A stretch of DNA of 64,000 bases from NCBI GenBank assembly GCA_022414725.1, contig CM039463.1, positions 85,823,711 through 85,887,710 of the forward strand. The letters are read 5' to 3'. Both the position numbers and the translations under genes were made by a program. The number at the start of each line of letters is the position of its first letter. Position 1 is the first letter of the stretch. The notes below the pieces were generated by a model. The model ran no database searches. It saw nothing but the letters and a program-made list of their open reading frames with translations, and had not been told where the DNA came from. Positions 39,295-53,200 of the stretch are shown one piece after another. The stretch comes from Microglena sp. YARC (taxonomy: Eukaryota > Chlorophyta > Chlorophyceae > Chlamydomonadales > Chlamydomonadaceae).

Positions 39295-42130
39295 CTATCG
39301 CACCGTTGTTCCATGTCCCATCTCAAAGCTCAAGCCATTTGTTGGGGCTGGCAGCTCAGCCTCATAAGACAGGTCCTCGCCAGCGGGTACCGAGTTGACA
39401 GAGAGCGGTACCGAGTTGCCAGAGGGTACCAAATTGCGAGAGGGCGGTACCAATTTCCCAGAGGGTACCGAGTTGCCAGAGGGTCGTACCGAGTTCCCAG
39501 AGGGTGGTACCGAGTTTCCAGAGGGTACCGAGTTGCCAGAGGGTCGTACCGAGTTCCCAGAGGGCGGTACCCAGTTGCCAGAGGGTACCGAGTTGCCAGA
39601 GGGCGGTACCGAGTTGCCTGAGGGCGGTACCGACTTGGCAAAGGGTCTCGAGTAGCCAGAGGGCGGTATTGAGTTGGCAGAGGGTCCTGAGTTACTCAAT
39701 GTCTCATGCAAACTCTCCTTTCCTCGCTGTGCAGCCAATAACTTGATCTGGCGGTCAGCCTTGCTCAAGGCAACATGAAGGCGATCTACTTCCTGGGATT
39801 TCTCAGCACACCGTTCCTCCAGTAGGTCAAGCTCTTCCTGCAAGCTGTCCTTCTCATCACTCTCTGCCTTCAACTGCATAAGGGGAAGACAGCGTGTTGA
39901 TTGACTCAAAGAGCTTTAAGTACCTTATTTCCACGGGAAATTGTTTAAACAAGTCCTATGCAGCGTGGCAATTGACGCGGGAAATTGGCGGAGTGCGTTG
40001 GCAATGGAACGAAAAGTGGCGACGATGGAGCTGACCGAAACCAGTCAGTTATGAGACAGTTGGCTGACGTGTCAGGCTTCAATTGTTCGGTCAGTCAGAC
40101 GAACAACGGGGTAACCCTGGGGGCTCCCGCCCCCCAGAAGAGGGGGCTCCGCCAAAAAACAACTTTCTGCTTTCAACTGCAAAAGGGGCAGACATTGTCT
40201 TGATCAGCTCAAAGAACTTTGAAACACGTTTAGTTCCACCTACAAGACAAATTGAGAAAATACGACAAAAGTTGTGTGACTTTGTGTGACAACATTTGGT
40301 GACAAAAATCAGCACACTCTGGCTTCAACTGCAGAAGGGGCAGGCAGTGCGTTGCAGCTCGACTCATTGAGGAGCTTACAGTTTCTCATTTGCGTGAAAA
40401 CATTAGATTAAATAAATAATTAGTACGCTTTATTGGGAGGCGTGAGGTTGAGAGGGCCAGCCCGTTTTCTTTCACTGGAGCCAACCACCAATAAAACATA
40501 ATACAACATATCAAAACATTTGATTTGTTGTTTGAGGCATCACTGTAGTATGTTTTCATATCTCCAGTACCTCTCACAACTAACAAAGTTGCCTTACAGC
40601 CGGGAGGCTGCCTTGCTGTATGAGAATGGTAATTATAATACTGTACCGGTATTTTCATATTTATTGTAATAGTTTAAAAAGTCGTGTTTAGGGCGGGTCT
40701 GGATAACGTGGCCATCTGGATTACTCAAGGGCACTTCAAAAGCTCTGTTTCGAGGCGTAAATGTTCTCAAAATCTACGTTACATGATGGCGGGTCTGGAT
40801 AAAGTGCCCGCCAGGGTTATTCAAGGGCACTTCAAAAGCTCTGTTTCGAGGCGTAAATGTTCTCAAAATCTACGTTACATGACGGCGGGTCTGGATAAAG
40901 TGCCCGCCAGGGTTATTCAAGGGCACTTCAAAAGCTCTGTTTCGAGGCGTAAATGTTCTCAAAATCTACGTTACATGATGGCGGGTCTGGATAAAGTGCC
41001 CGCCAGGGTTATTCAAGGGCACTTCAAAAGCCCTGTTTCGAGGCGTAAATGTTCTCAAAATCTACGTTAAATGATGGCGGGTCTGGATAAAGTGCCCGCC
41101 AGGGTTGTTCAAGGGCACTTCAAAAGCTCTGTTTCGAGACAAACCTGTTCTCAAAATCTACGTTACATGAGCCCTAACCTAAAACTTTGCTTAATTATTA
41201 CATCTCTTGAGCTCAAATCTACGTTTGCATCTAAATGGACCCTCCAAAATCTACGCGTGCATCGAAATGGACCCTCAAAAAATTGTGTTTGCGAAATGGA
41301 CCCTCCAAAATCTGCGCATCAAACGTATCGTTTTGAATAACCCTGCTGCATAGGCTTGTCCCCTGTCAACCAAGGCAGGACGATTCCTAGGCAGGAAATT
41401 GGCGGAGAGTGTTGTAAACCGAATCGAGCGGATCGAAGCCAGTTAGTTACGAGACCTATGGCTGACGTGTCAGGCTTTGTCTCGGTCGCACGTCGGCACA
41501 AAAAAACCAACAAACAGACAACGTGGTGAACCTGGGAGCTCCTGCGCCCCAGAAGGGGGGTCTCCGCCAAACAAATAGCCAGAAATCTGTTCACCAGGGT
41601 TTTCTTTAAGGTGCTATTTATAGCACAAGTGCTCAATTGTGTACCTTTGTGTTTTAGGGGTGCTACGCCAGAGTCTTTTGGGGGTGCCCCTAGAGCCCCA
41701 AGAACTGCTGGTAGCACCTCAAAAGCTACTAGGAGCACCATGGTGCTACGTAAAGATACTGGTTCCTTTCTTACACAAAAACCCTGGACAAGTTGTTAAA
41801 CTGTCTAATCTGCTTAGTGTGCGCCCTAGTTTCCGTGGGTACCGCATGGGGGGACTTGGAAATGGAAGACTGTGAGCAGCCCAGAGTTGGCTGAAAAAAC
41901 ATGTAACAATTCAAATTCAAATTCAAATTCAAATTCAATTAAAAAAAAAACTGCTGCTCACCTCCTGCTTAAACTTCTCCAGTTTCTTGTCCCTCTCCAT
42001 GAGCGCATGGGAAGCCTCCCGCTGCAATTTCTTCAAGCTCTCTTGTGACTGCTGTAGCTCCTGCTGCATGCTTCTCTTCTCAGCGTCTCTCTGCAATCAA
42101 TTTTGAGTACAGTAGGGCACCAGGAAAGTG

Positions 42131-42185
<55 letters not shown>

Positions 42186-45100
42186 TCCACAGAACTGTGA
42201 TGCGGACTGGGTTTGGTGGTTGCCCCCAGTGCAAGCGAACGGGCTGTCCGCCTCAAACTCACGCCTCGCCATAAGGCGAACATTGATTAACATGTTATTT
42301 ATGCGGACTGGGTTGGTGCAGGCTCAGGTTGAAGGTATGAACCTAGGGGGAAATGATGATCATGGTGGTGGTGGTGGTGGTGGTGGTGCTGCTAGTGGTA
42401 ACATTTGTCCTGTTGCCCTACTGGACTCCAAATGTGCCCACGGCTTGACGGGGTCAAGAGGGACTTATGAGCATCATGACTAAGAAAATAAAGATTATGT
42501 GCCACATCTGTCTAGTGAAAATGAATAGTGAAAAAGCAAAATCTCCAAATCTACATTGATTGCATAATCGTTTTTTTTGAAATTCTATGACATGTAGCAC
42601 TAAAGTGACTTGCCCATCCTAAAATAATTGTAGTCTATCCAGAGGGGCTATTAACGACTGTGAAAGTGAGTGAGTGTGTGCACTTGTCTATTTACAAGTG
42701 AAAGAACCTGCAAAAAGATTGAGTCAAGAAGTACACAGACGAGCGTACCTTTTTGCCATCTTCAGCCATCTGGTACCTTAACCTTCCATTGGCCTCCGTC
42801 TGCTTGTGCGACTCTCTTTCAGCCTGATACAGAAGAGATAACACCCTTTAAAGCTGCAAGTGGGGCATGAATCCAAGCCTTTTGGGATATTTCATATCTC
42901 ATACACCCAACGTCTAAAAAAAGTAGTGCTCCAGTGAGAGGGGTTCTGTGACTCGGGTGCTCTGTCTTAAGAGTGAGTTTTTATGCATGGATACGTGCAA
43001 GGGACGAAGTGTCAATGACATGTATGATGATGAGGGAAATGTGACATCATGTTGTAACATTCAAATGATTCAATTTTGTGAAGCAAGATGAAGCACATTT
43101 CAGAAGCAAAACGTGGAATTCTGCGAGACAAGAACAGGAGGAGACCTTCCACTGATGAGTGGAGGAGCTTACCTGGACTTGGGATTTCTTGAGCTCCGCA
43201 ACTGAACAACTCAGGAGAGCAATCTGCTCCTGGGAAGCCCGGAGCTCCTGCACGCGCGCATATAGACAGATAAGTCATAAGCAGACAAATAATCGGGAAA
43301 ACGGACGAGTGCCACGGAGGACTCTGGCGGATTCGAAATCATGCATTAAGGCGCGTCGAAAAATTTCAGCTTCGGGAAAACAGTTCAGTGTTGCACTTCT
43401 GACAAGGAACGGGCCTGCAGAGGGCAGCATATCCCAGAATGCACGAGTAAGAATTTCAAACCTCAAACAGCTACCACCAGCCACTCAGCTTCTCAGCTTC
43501 CAATTTAGCGTCTTATCGCCTTTCCTAATTTTGACGGGTCAGTTTCTACACCACTTCAGCTTACTTCGCTATTCTGTAGAATGATGCGACGCCAGCAACA
43601 GAATAGGGACAAACTCGCTATATTCTGCGCTCCAACCTGTTTCATGGCTACATCATCCCGTCATCGGCTGCCATGCATGTCTTACCCTCTTCTGGTTGTA
43701 TATATGTTGTTGACTAGCTACTGCTGACAGAAAGGCGAAAACAGCATGTTTGCGCATAACAGTGAATGATTTGATGCGCATGAACTGCACTGTGCAAGTT
43801 TGCTAGACTATTGTCTCATCCATCACATCACCTGTTCATTTTGGACCAATATCTCCTCTATGCTTGGAGAAAAACACCTCACACCAACACTGCTCTCCTC
43901 TGCCTGATACGATCTCAACGTTAACTCATGCTGGCCCATCGTTTCAGGAGAACATGCATGCTTGTCTCCACTTTGATGAAACGGAATTCTTAGGCAGTGG
44001 CAAATGACCTTGCAAACCATAGTAGGACCGAAGCAAATCAAGGTGCGCAGAAAACTGGTTGTATTATTGCCATCCGTTTCTGTTGCAAGCTGACTCTCGG
44101 TGACTGTTTCTTGACCGCCTCCTACATGTGGTTGATTTGCTGCAAGGCTTTGTTGCGTCGAGTCTGCTGGTAGCATATCGATCGCCACATCAGCAGGAGG
44201 GCTGGAATCTATCCTGTGGCTGGAAGCATGTGCGTGGGCATCCGATGCTGCTGCGAGTATCCGCTGCTGCTGCTGTGGGTATTGCTGCTGTATGTGGTCG
44301 TCCAATGCAGTAGTCGCCACATCAACAGCATGCCTGGAATCAATCTCATGGCTGAAAGCAGGTGGGTGGGCATGTGCTGCTGCCAAGGCTAGTACTGCAG
44401 TGGGCGTCAGCTGCTGCTGTGGGTGTTGCTGCTGTGGGCGGGCAGTCTGCTGATGACTGGGAGCATGTGGGTGGGAATCTGCTGCTGCCAAGGGTGATGC
44501 TGATGTGGGCGTCTGCTGCTGCTGTGGGTGGGCAGTCTGCTGATGACTGGAAGCATGTGGTCGAGCATTGGATGCAGCAGTCGGCTGTAGCTGTGGGTGG
44601 GCATTGGATGCAGCAGTTGGCTGTAGCTGTGGGTGGGCATTAGATGCAGCAGTCGGCTGTAGCTGTGGGGGGGCATTGGATGCAGCAGTCGGCTGTGGCT
44701 GTGGGTGGGCATTGGATGCAGCAGTCGGCTGTAGCTGTGGGGGGGCATTGGATGCAGCAGTCGGCTGTAGCTGTGGGGGGGCATTGGATGCAGCAGTCGG
44801 CTGTAGCTGTGGGTGGGCATTGGATGCAGCAGTCGGCTGTAGCTGTGGATGGGCATTGGATGCAGCAGTCGGCTGTAGCTGTGGGTGGGCATTGGATGCA
44901 GCAGTCGGCTGTAGCTGTGGGGGGGCATTGGATGCAGCAGTCGGCTGTGGCTGTGGGGGGGCATTGGATGCAGCAGTCGGCTGTGGCTGTGGGTGGGCAT
45001 TGGATGCAGCAGTCGGCTGTAGCTGTGGGTGGGCATTGGATGCAGCAGTCGGCTGTAGCTGTGGGTGGGCATTGGATGCAGCAGTCGGCTGTAGCTGTGG

Positions 45101-48100
45101 GGGGGCATTGGATGCAGCAGTTGGCTGTGGCTGTGGGGGGGCATTGGATGCAGCAGTCGGCTGTGGCTGTGGGTGGGCATTGGATGCAGCAGTCGGCTGT
45201 GGCTGTGGGTGGGCATTGGATGCAGCAGTCGGCTGTAGCTGTGGGTGGGCATTGGATGCAGCAGTCGGCTGTAGCTGTGGGTGGGCATTGGATGCAGCAG
45301 TCGGCTGTAGCTGTGGGGGGGCATTGGATGCAGCAGTCGGCTGTGGCTGTGGGTGGGCATTGGATGCAGCAGTCGGCAGTGGTTGTGAGTGGGCATTGGA
45401 TGCAGCAGTCGGCTGTGGCATCTGGCTTTCCTTTGCAACTTCATATCTTGATCCTGTGAGTGGAAAGCAAGTGCAGGGCAATTTAAATTGCTGCTTATTT
45501 GGTGGGTTTTCGGCACCCTTTTATTTTACTTGGAAAGGGTTCATTGTGGGTGAGTGGGGTGCCGCTAGGGTTCAGAAAACGGTCTCGTAACTAACTCGCT
45601 TCTGTTGCCACCTGTTGCTCCTTGGCTTACACTCTCTGCCGATTTGTAGCGTCACATGCGCCGCTGCATTGAACTTGTTACAGCCCCTCCTAGTACCTAT
45701 ATAGGTAGTCTAGAATTATCCCTATTATTTTGAGCTTGGGAAAGCCCCTTCAGCCTACTTGGCTACCCTCCGGGCTGTAACATCCACACACAGCAGTGTC
45801 ATTCTGAAGGAAAGGAAACACTGTCTTTACGTAGCACAATGGTGCTTCTAGTAGCCTTAGGGGTAGGGAACTGCATATCATATGATGCTGAACAATTGCG
45901 AGATGAGATCATACAAATTGCATTATATTATACGTACATAAATGGTAAATTTAGCCTAGCCAGGCCGCCGGCATCATATGATATCGTATGATATCACATT
46001 GCCATTCTCTACTTAAGGGTGATACGAGAAGCTTTTTTAACCCAAAAGTGTAACTCCAATAGGCTCTAACATAGCACTTCAAAATATGACGGTGCGTAAT
46101 TTACTAATGTAGCACTGTGTTAAAAGTGTGTAGCACTGTGTTAAAAGTGTGTAGCACTGTGTTAAAAGTATGTAGCACTGTGTTAAAAGTATGTAGCACC
46201 GTGTTAAAAGTATGTAGCACTGTGTTGAAAGTATGTAGCACTGTGCTAAAAGTATGTAGCACTGTGTTGAAAGTATGTAGCACTGTGCTAAAAGTATGTA
46301 GCACCGTGTTGAAAGTATGTAGCACTGTGCTGAAAGTATGTAGCACTGTGTTGAAAGTATGTAGCACTGTGTTAAAAGTATGTAGCACTGTGTTAAAAGT
46401 ATGTAGCACTGTGTTAAAAGTATGTAGCACTGTGTTAAAAGTATGTAGCACTGTGTTAAAAGTATGTAGCACTGTGCTAAAAGTATGTAGCACTGTGTTA
46501 AAAGTATGTAGCACCGTGTTGAAAGTATGTAGCACTGTGTTGAAAGTATGTAGCACTGTGCTAAAAGTATGTAGCACTGTGTTGAAAGTATGTAGCACTG
46601 TGCTAAAAGTATGTAGCACTGTGTTGAAAGTATGTAGCACTGTGCTAAAAGTATGTAGCACTGTGTTGAAAGTATGTAGCACTGTGTTGAAAGTATGTAG
46701 CACTGTGTTAAAAGTATGTAGCACCGTGTTAAAAGTATGTAGCACCGTGTTAAAAGTATGTAGCACCGTGTTAAAAGTATGTAGCACTGTGTTAAAAGTA
46801 TGTAGCACCGTGTTAAAAGTATGTAGCACCGTGTTAAAAGTATGTAGCACTGTGTTAAAAGTATGTAGCACCGTGTTAAAAGTATGTAGCACCGTGTTAA
46901 AAGTACGTAGCACTGGGTTAAAAGTATGTAGCACTGGGTTAAAAGTATGTAGCACTGGGTTAAAAGTATGTAGCACTGGGTTAAAAGTATGTAGCACTGG
47001 GTTAAAAGTATGTAGCACTGTGTTGAAAGTATGTAGCACCGTGTTAAAAGTATGTAGCACCGTGTTGAAAGTAGCACCTTCAGATAAAATCCTGTCACAC
47101 AGTAACGGGATTCTTACCCGCATGCTCAGGGCTACCTCCATGCGATTCTCTTGTATGAGCATCCTGGATGAGGGATATTCCTGCATGAGGGCCATGGCTT
47201 GGATTGATCTCATCGGCCGGTGCAGCTGGTCCAGATCCATTCGGCAGCTGGGCTTCTTGGCTACCTCCATGCAATTCTCTTGGGTGGGCATCCTCGATGA
47301 GGGCTATTCCTGCATTAGGGCCATGGCTTGGAGTGATCTCATCAGCCGGTGCAGCTGGTCCAGATCCATTCGGCAGCTGGGCTTCTTGGCTACCTCCATG
47401 CAATTCTTTTGGGTGGGCATCCTCGATGAGGGCTATTCCTGCATTAGGGCCATGGCTTGGAGTGATCTCATCAGCCGGTGCAGCTTGTCCAGATCCATTC
47501 GGCAGCTGGGCTTCTTGGCTACCTCCATGCAATTCTCTTGTATGAGCATCCTGGACAAGGTTCATTCCTGCATTAGGGTCATGGCTTGGAGTGATCTCAT
47601 CGGCCGTTGCAGCTGGTCCAGATCCATTCGGCAGCTGGGCTTCTTGGCTACCTCCATTCAATTCTCTTGGGTGGACATCCTCGATGAGGGCTATTCCTGC
47701 ATTAAGGCCATGGCTTGGAGTGATCTCATCCCCCGGTGCAGCTGGTCCAGATCCATTCGGCAGCTGGGCTTCTTGGCTACCTCCATACAATCCTCTTGTA
47801 TGAGCATCCTGGACGAGGTTCATTCCTGCATTAGGGTCATGGCTTGGATTGATCTCATCGGCCGTTGCAGCTGGTCCATATCCATTCGGCAGCTGGGCTT
47901 CTTGGCTACCTCCATGCAATTCTCTTGGGTGGGCATCCTCGATGAGGGCTATTCCTGCATTAGGGCCATGGCTTGGAGTGATCTCATCGGCCGGTGCAGA
48001 TGGTCCGCACCCATTCGGCAGCTGGGCTTCTGGGCTACCTCCATGCAATTCTCTTGTATGATCCTCCTGGGTGACTTGCTGTTGTGTTGGCAAGGATGCT

Positions 48101-49570
48101 GGGGGATGTCCAGCCTGCTGTATTGTTGGCAAGGATGCTGGGGTCTGTCCAGCCTGCTGCATTGTTGTCAAGGATGCTTGCTGTGCACTGTTATGTTGCT
48201 GTTGTTCACCGTTTTCCATTATTTCCTGTGCCTTGCGCGGTCGTTTTCCATTGCGGCCGCTTCCTGCAATGGGGCATTTGATGCATGTTATTTGAGAGCT
48301 TTGGATCAAGAAGTATTTGTCAAGATATGGTGAAGATACAATGTTGCACCACCACTTCTGATGATGACGATGATGATGATGATGATGATGGTGGTGGTGC
48401 TGCTGATGCTGCTGATGCTGCTGATGCTGCTGGTGATGCTGGTGATGCTGGTGATGCTGGTGGTGGTGGTGATGGTGGTGATGGTGATGGCGATGCTTGT
48501 ATTTCTTTATTGGTGCCCTACTGGACTCCACTCAGCAGACATTTTTGAGACGATGACAATGAGTGAGTTCCGGTACGCAGGTTGAAAGGCAGTGTCAGAT
48601 CATGCTCCTTGAGGAGCTTTTGTCGTATATATAAATATATATATTATATAAAGTTGGGCGTAAGGTTTAGCGCGTGGTTTCAGGGCATTGGTTTCATATC
48701 TTGCTGACCTGTCGCCCAGGTGGCAGCGAGTCTCAGATCTCGATGTTCCGAGACCTGTTGCTGACGTGGCCACGGGGGTCCTCCCTTCGTTACGACGGGC
48801 TCAGATGCTAGAATATATATATACTAGTATCTGAGTCCGTCGTACCGACGGGAGGACCCCCGTGGCCACGTCAGCGACAGGTCTCGGAAAATCGAGATCC
48901 GAGACTCGCTGCCACCTGGGCGACAGGTCGGCAAGATATGAAACCAAAAGCCCAACTGCCTGGGCCAAAAGCCGCTAAACCCGTGACAACCTACTACATG
49001 CAACTTTATATAATAAGACTAGCATCTGAGCCCGTCGTACCGACGGGAGGACCACCCCCGTGGCCACGTCAGCGGCAGGTCTCGGAAAATCGAGATCCGA
49101 AACCACTGAAACCAAAAGCCCAACTGCCTGGGCCCAAAGGGCTAAACCATATCACAACCTAGTATTGCGCTACTTTATATAATAAGACTAGCATCTGAGC
49201 CCGTCGTTCCGACGGGAGGACCACCCCCGTGGCCACGTCAGGGACAGGTCGGCAAGACATCGAGATCCGAAACCAAAAGCCCAACTGCCTGGGCCAAAAG
49301 CGGCTAAACCCCTGACAACCTACTATCATGCTACTTTATATAATAAGACTAGCATCTGAGCCCGTCGTATCGACGGGAAGACCCCCGCCCCCGTGGCCAC
49401 GTCAGCGACAGGTCTCGGAAAATCGAGATCCGAGACTCGCTGCCACCTGGGCGACAGGTCAGCAAGATATGAAACCAAAAGCCCAACTGCCTGGGTCAAA
49501 AGGGACCGAACACGCGCCGGGCACGCGCTACACCCCTGACAACCTACTACATGCTACTTTACGTGTACTA

Positions 49571-49608
<38 letters not shown>

Positions 49609-49646
49609 GTATATAAATGGATATATAAATGGATATATATAAATGG

Positions 49647-49678
<32 letters not shown>

Positions 49679-49846
49679 GATATATATATATGTATATAAA
49701 TATATATATATAAATGGATATATGTATATATATATATATATAAATGGATATATATATATGTATATAAATGGATATATGTATATATATATATATAAATGGA
49801 TATATATATATGTATATAAATGGATATATATATATATGTATATAAA

Positions 49847-49886
<40 letters not shown>

Positions 49887-50166
49887 TATCCATTTATTTC
49901 CCTTTTCATGACTTCAGTAATTCGTATTGTTGGTTTTTCTTCGCATACCATATCTTTGTTTGACTTATTTGGAACTCTATGTATATAAATGGATATATAT
50001 ATATATGTATATAAATGGATATATATATATATATAAATGGATATATATATAAATGGATATATATATATAAATGGATATGTATATAAATGGATATATATAT
50101 ATATATATATAAATGGATATATATATATAAATGGATACATATATATATATATATGTATATAAATGG

Positions 50167-50201
<35 letters not shown>

Positions 50202-53200
50202 TCCATTTATTTCCCTTTTCATGACTTCAGTAATTCGTATTGTTGGTTTTTCTTCGCATACCATATCTTTGTTTGACTTATTTGGAACTCTACATGGGAC
50301 CTCCTATCAGCTATAATCACTTCTAAGAGTGGACAGAGATGTATGCAGCGGAGACAGACGCGCCAATCTATACACAGAGACGAGAATAGCTTTACAAGCA
50401 CTGGAGACCCATCAAGGGGCACCAGTGGTGGAAGAGACCGTTGACTATAACCTAACTAGAACCTAAGTCAGGTATATCCACATAGAGATGCAACGGTAAC
50501 CTAGCTGACAGGAAGCTGTCACCACTGAGTCACTCAAAGGATGACACAGTCTGCGGGAAGCTGTCAGTACGGGAAGCTGTCACAGTACTGTCAGGACCGA
50601 TAGTTCTAAGGGAGTACAGAAGTAGTCACCAAGTCATAAAACGCGTGAGAGCAACGCAATTCATGCTGATACTCCACCTATGACACAGGTGACATACAAT
50701 ACTAGTACTCCACCTATGGCACTGGGGACATAGAACTATATGTAACAATTAAAAAAAAAAATCAAAGAACTCCGAAAAAACGAGAGAACCATGAATGGAA
50801 CCCAAAGGGTGTAAATGAAGGAATGTAACAAGGCAAAAAACCAAAGTTTGCCTAGTGGAGAAACTAAATATCTAAGTCGGGTAACAACGGTATAGAAAAC
50901 CCGATCCGGGAATAGGAACCTAATGCCAATCAAAGATAACGAGAGAAACTCTAAAATGAACCAAAAAAAATTCCAGAACACATGTAAGCAAAAGTCAAGA
51001 ATACATGGAACCAAAAAAAAATTGGTCTAAGGGAGAAGCAGTCATTCCAAACATGCGAATGAACCGCCAGAACACCGCAGGATCAAGGGGCTTGGTGAAT
51101 GGGTCAGCACAGTTATCAACTGTGTTTACATAGGCAACAGCAAGGGAGCCATCCTCCACCAGCTCCTTGATGTAGTGATGAATAACATCAATGTGCTTGC
51201 TGCGAGGGAGAAGCTGCCAGTCTTTGGCCCAGCTCAGGGATCCTAAGTTATCACCCTGAATGGTAACCAAATCACAAGGCAGGCCTAGATCCACTCTCAA
51301 TTTCTTCAACCATTGTACCTCCCTGGCAGCTTGGGACAGGGCCTGATACTCAGCCTCACTAGAGCTAATAGCAACGGTAGGCTGCCGCTTGCTCATCCAG
51401 TTTACTATGCACCCCCCAGCTAGCACAGCAAAGCCAGTCTGAGACCTCCTGTCAGACCCATCATTAGCAAAAGAGGAATCACTAAAGACAGTAAAAGAGA
51501 ACTCAGGGCTGTGGGTGTAAGTGAGACCCAGGTGGGAATGTGTTCTCAAATACAACAGCAATCTCTTGGCAGCATTCCAGAGAGAGACTGTAGGTTGAGC
51601 AGAAAACCTGGACAAGTAGCTCACAGCAAAAGAAATATCAGGCCTGGTGCAAGTAGCCAGGTATAGCAAAGCACCCACAAGGGAGAGGTACTGGCTATTA
51701 GACGGCAGGGGTACACCAGGTTCATCAGAAACAGTGGACTTGGACATGGGAGCAGCAAACTTGGGTGGGGCAGCAGAAGTGAGACCAAACTGCTCCACCA
51801 GATCAACAATGTAGGTGTGCTGAGACAGGTTGATCTGAACACACCTGCCCTCAGAGTCAAGTGTACAAGCCATGTCTAAAGAGAGGAACTGAACAGGAAC
51901 ACCCATCTCTTTGACCTCCCATCCAGCTTCTTCCATAGCTTGGATCAGCAACACATACCTATCCAGCTCACTAAAAGCACAGATGAAATCATCTACATAG
52001 GTCAGGACATAGCTCCACCCACCATCAGAATCCTTCCTAAAATACAGAGCAGGTTCAGCCTTGCACATAGTAAAGCCATGTGCAATCAGAACCCGTTTGA
52101 CATCCTATTCCAAGCCCTGGGTGCCTGTTTCAAACCATAAAGGGACTTGAGCAGCTTGCACACAAGGGGAACACCGTGAGGACCAAGTACTTTAAAGCCA
52201 TCAGGCTGGTGGCAGTACAGGTCCAGACCAGGTTCCAGCTTAGCATTTAGGAATGCAGTCTTGATGTCCAGCTGCCTAACAAACATCTTCCTATGAGTGA
52301 TAGCAGCCAGGAGCACTCTTAGACCTGCTTTAGAGGAGACAGGGGCATATACATCATGAAAGTCCAGCCCAGGACGCTGCAAAAAACCACGAACCACAAA
52401 ACGTGCCTTGAAGCGGATTGAACCATCAACTCCAACCTTCCTCACAAACAACCACCTGCCAGACAGGATCTTCTGCTTGTGAGGCTGTGGAGTGAGAGCC
52501 CAAGTGCCATGGGCATGAAGGGAAGCCATCTCATCCTTCATAGCAAGAAGCCATTGGTCCTGTCAGGATTGGTAGGAAGCATGGCAGCTTTATAGGACAG
52601 TTCAGTGGTGGGTGCAGCAGATGCTCCCACGTACAAGCAGTTTACTTGTACACGGGCAGCGGGGGTATCAGCAGTATCAGCAGTAACCATTAGTAAAGCC
52701 CCCAGCGCAGAACTACTGCCCGGTTGAACAGGGCCGGCCTTATTTGCCTCTAAATCAACGAAGCCTGGGTCGACCGGAACACCCCAGCCATACGCAGTAT
52801 CGGAACCAGACCAGTGTTCAAGATCATCACTTGCGTCGTCAGCAAAGGCTACATCGTCACATGGGCTATACCCGATTGTTCCACCAGGAACGGCAGACGG
52901 CGAGGTGTTCAACAACACCGAGCCATCCAAGGCGGGCGGAGGTTGTGACTATTAGGCGATGGACCTGTAAGAGGCTCCACCATGATCTGAGGCTGCCTTA
53001 ATCCTAGAGCTTCACCGACGGAACGTGGCGCAGAGGAGGGCCTGGCGACCCCCTGAGATTCGGCTAAGATTTTGTCCGTAGGAACCGCAGAAACTCGCCC
53101 GCCCAGTGCTTTCTCACGCAATACAGTACCACTGGCCCCTGACCTAGTTCGCAGAGTCATCCTATGGCCAGGACAGTGGTCAACAAGTGGGGAAAGCAAA

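Noticed and set aside
44568..45590. 340- and 271-codon plus-strand ORFs rich in Cys/Gly or Gln/Val/Gly
   Set aside because: Shadows of the 36-bp coding minisatellite. Variants are conservative in the minus frame, which also joins in phase to its neighbours.
46117..48333. 738-codon plus-strand ORF
   Set aside because: It runs through the 21-bp array (open because 21 is a multiple of three) and then antisense to the 129-bp coding repeats of the minus-strand exon, whose frame has matching splice borders.
49528..50264. Tyr/Ile-rich ORFs, possible membrane proteins
   Set aside because: Translation of (AT)n with ATAAATGG words.
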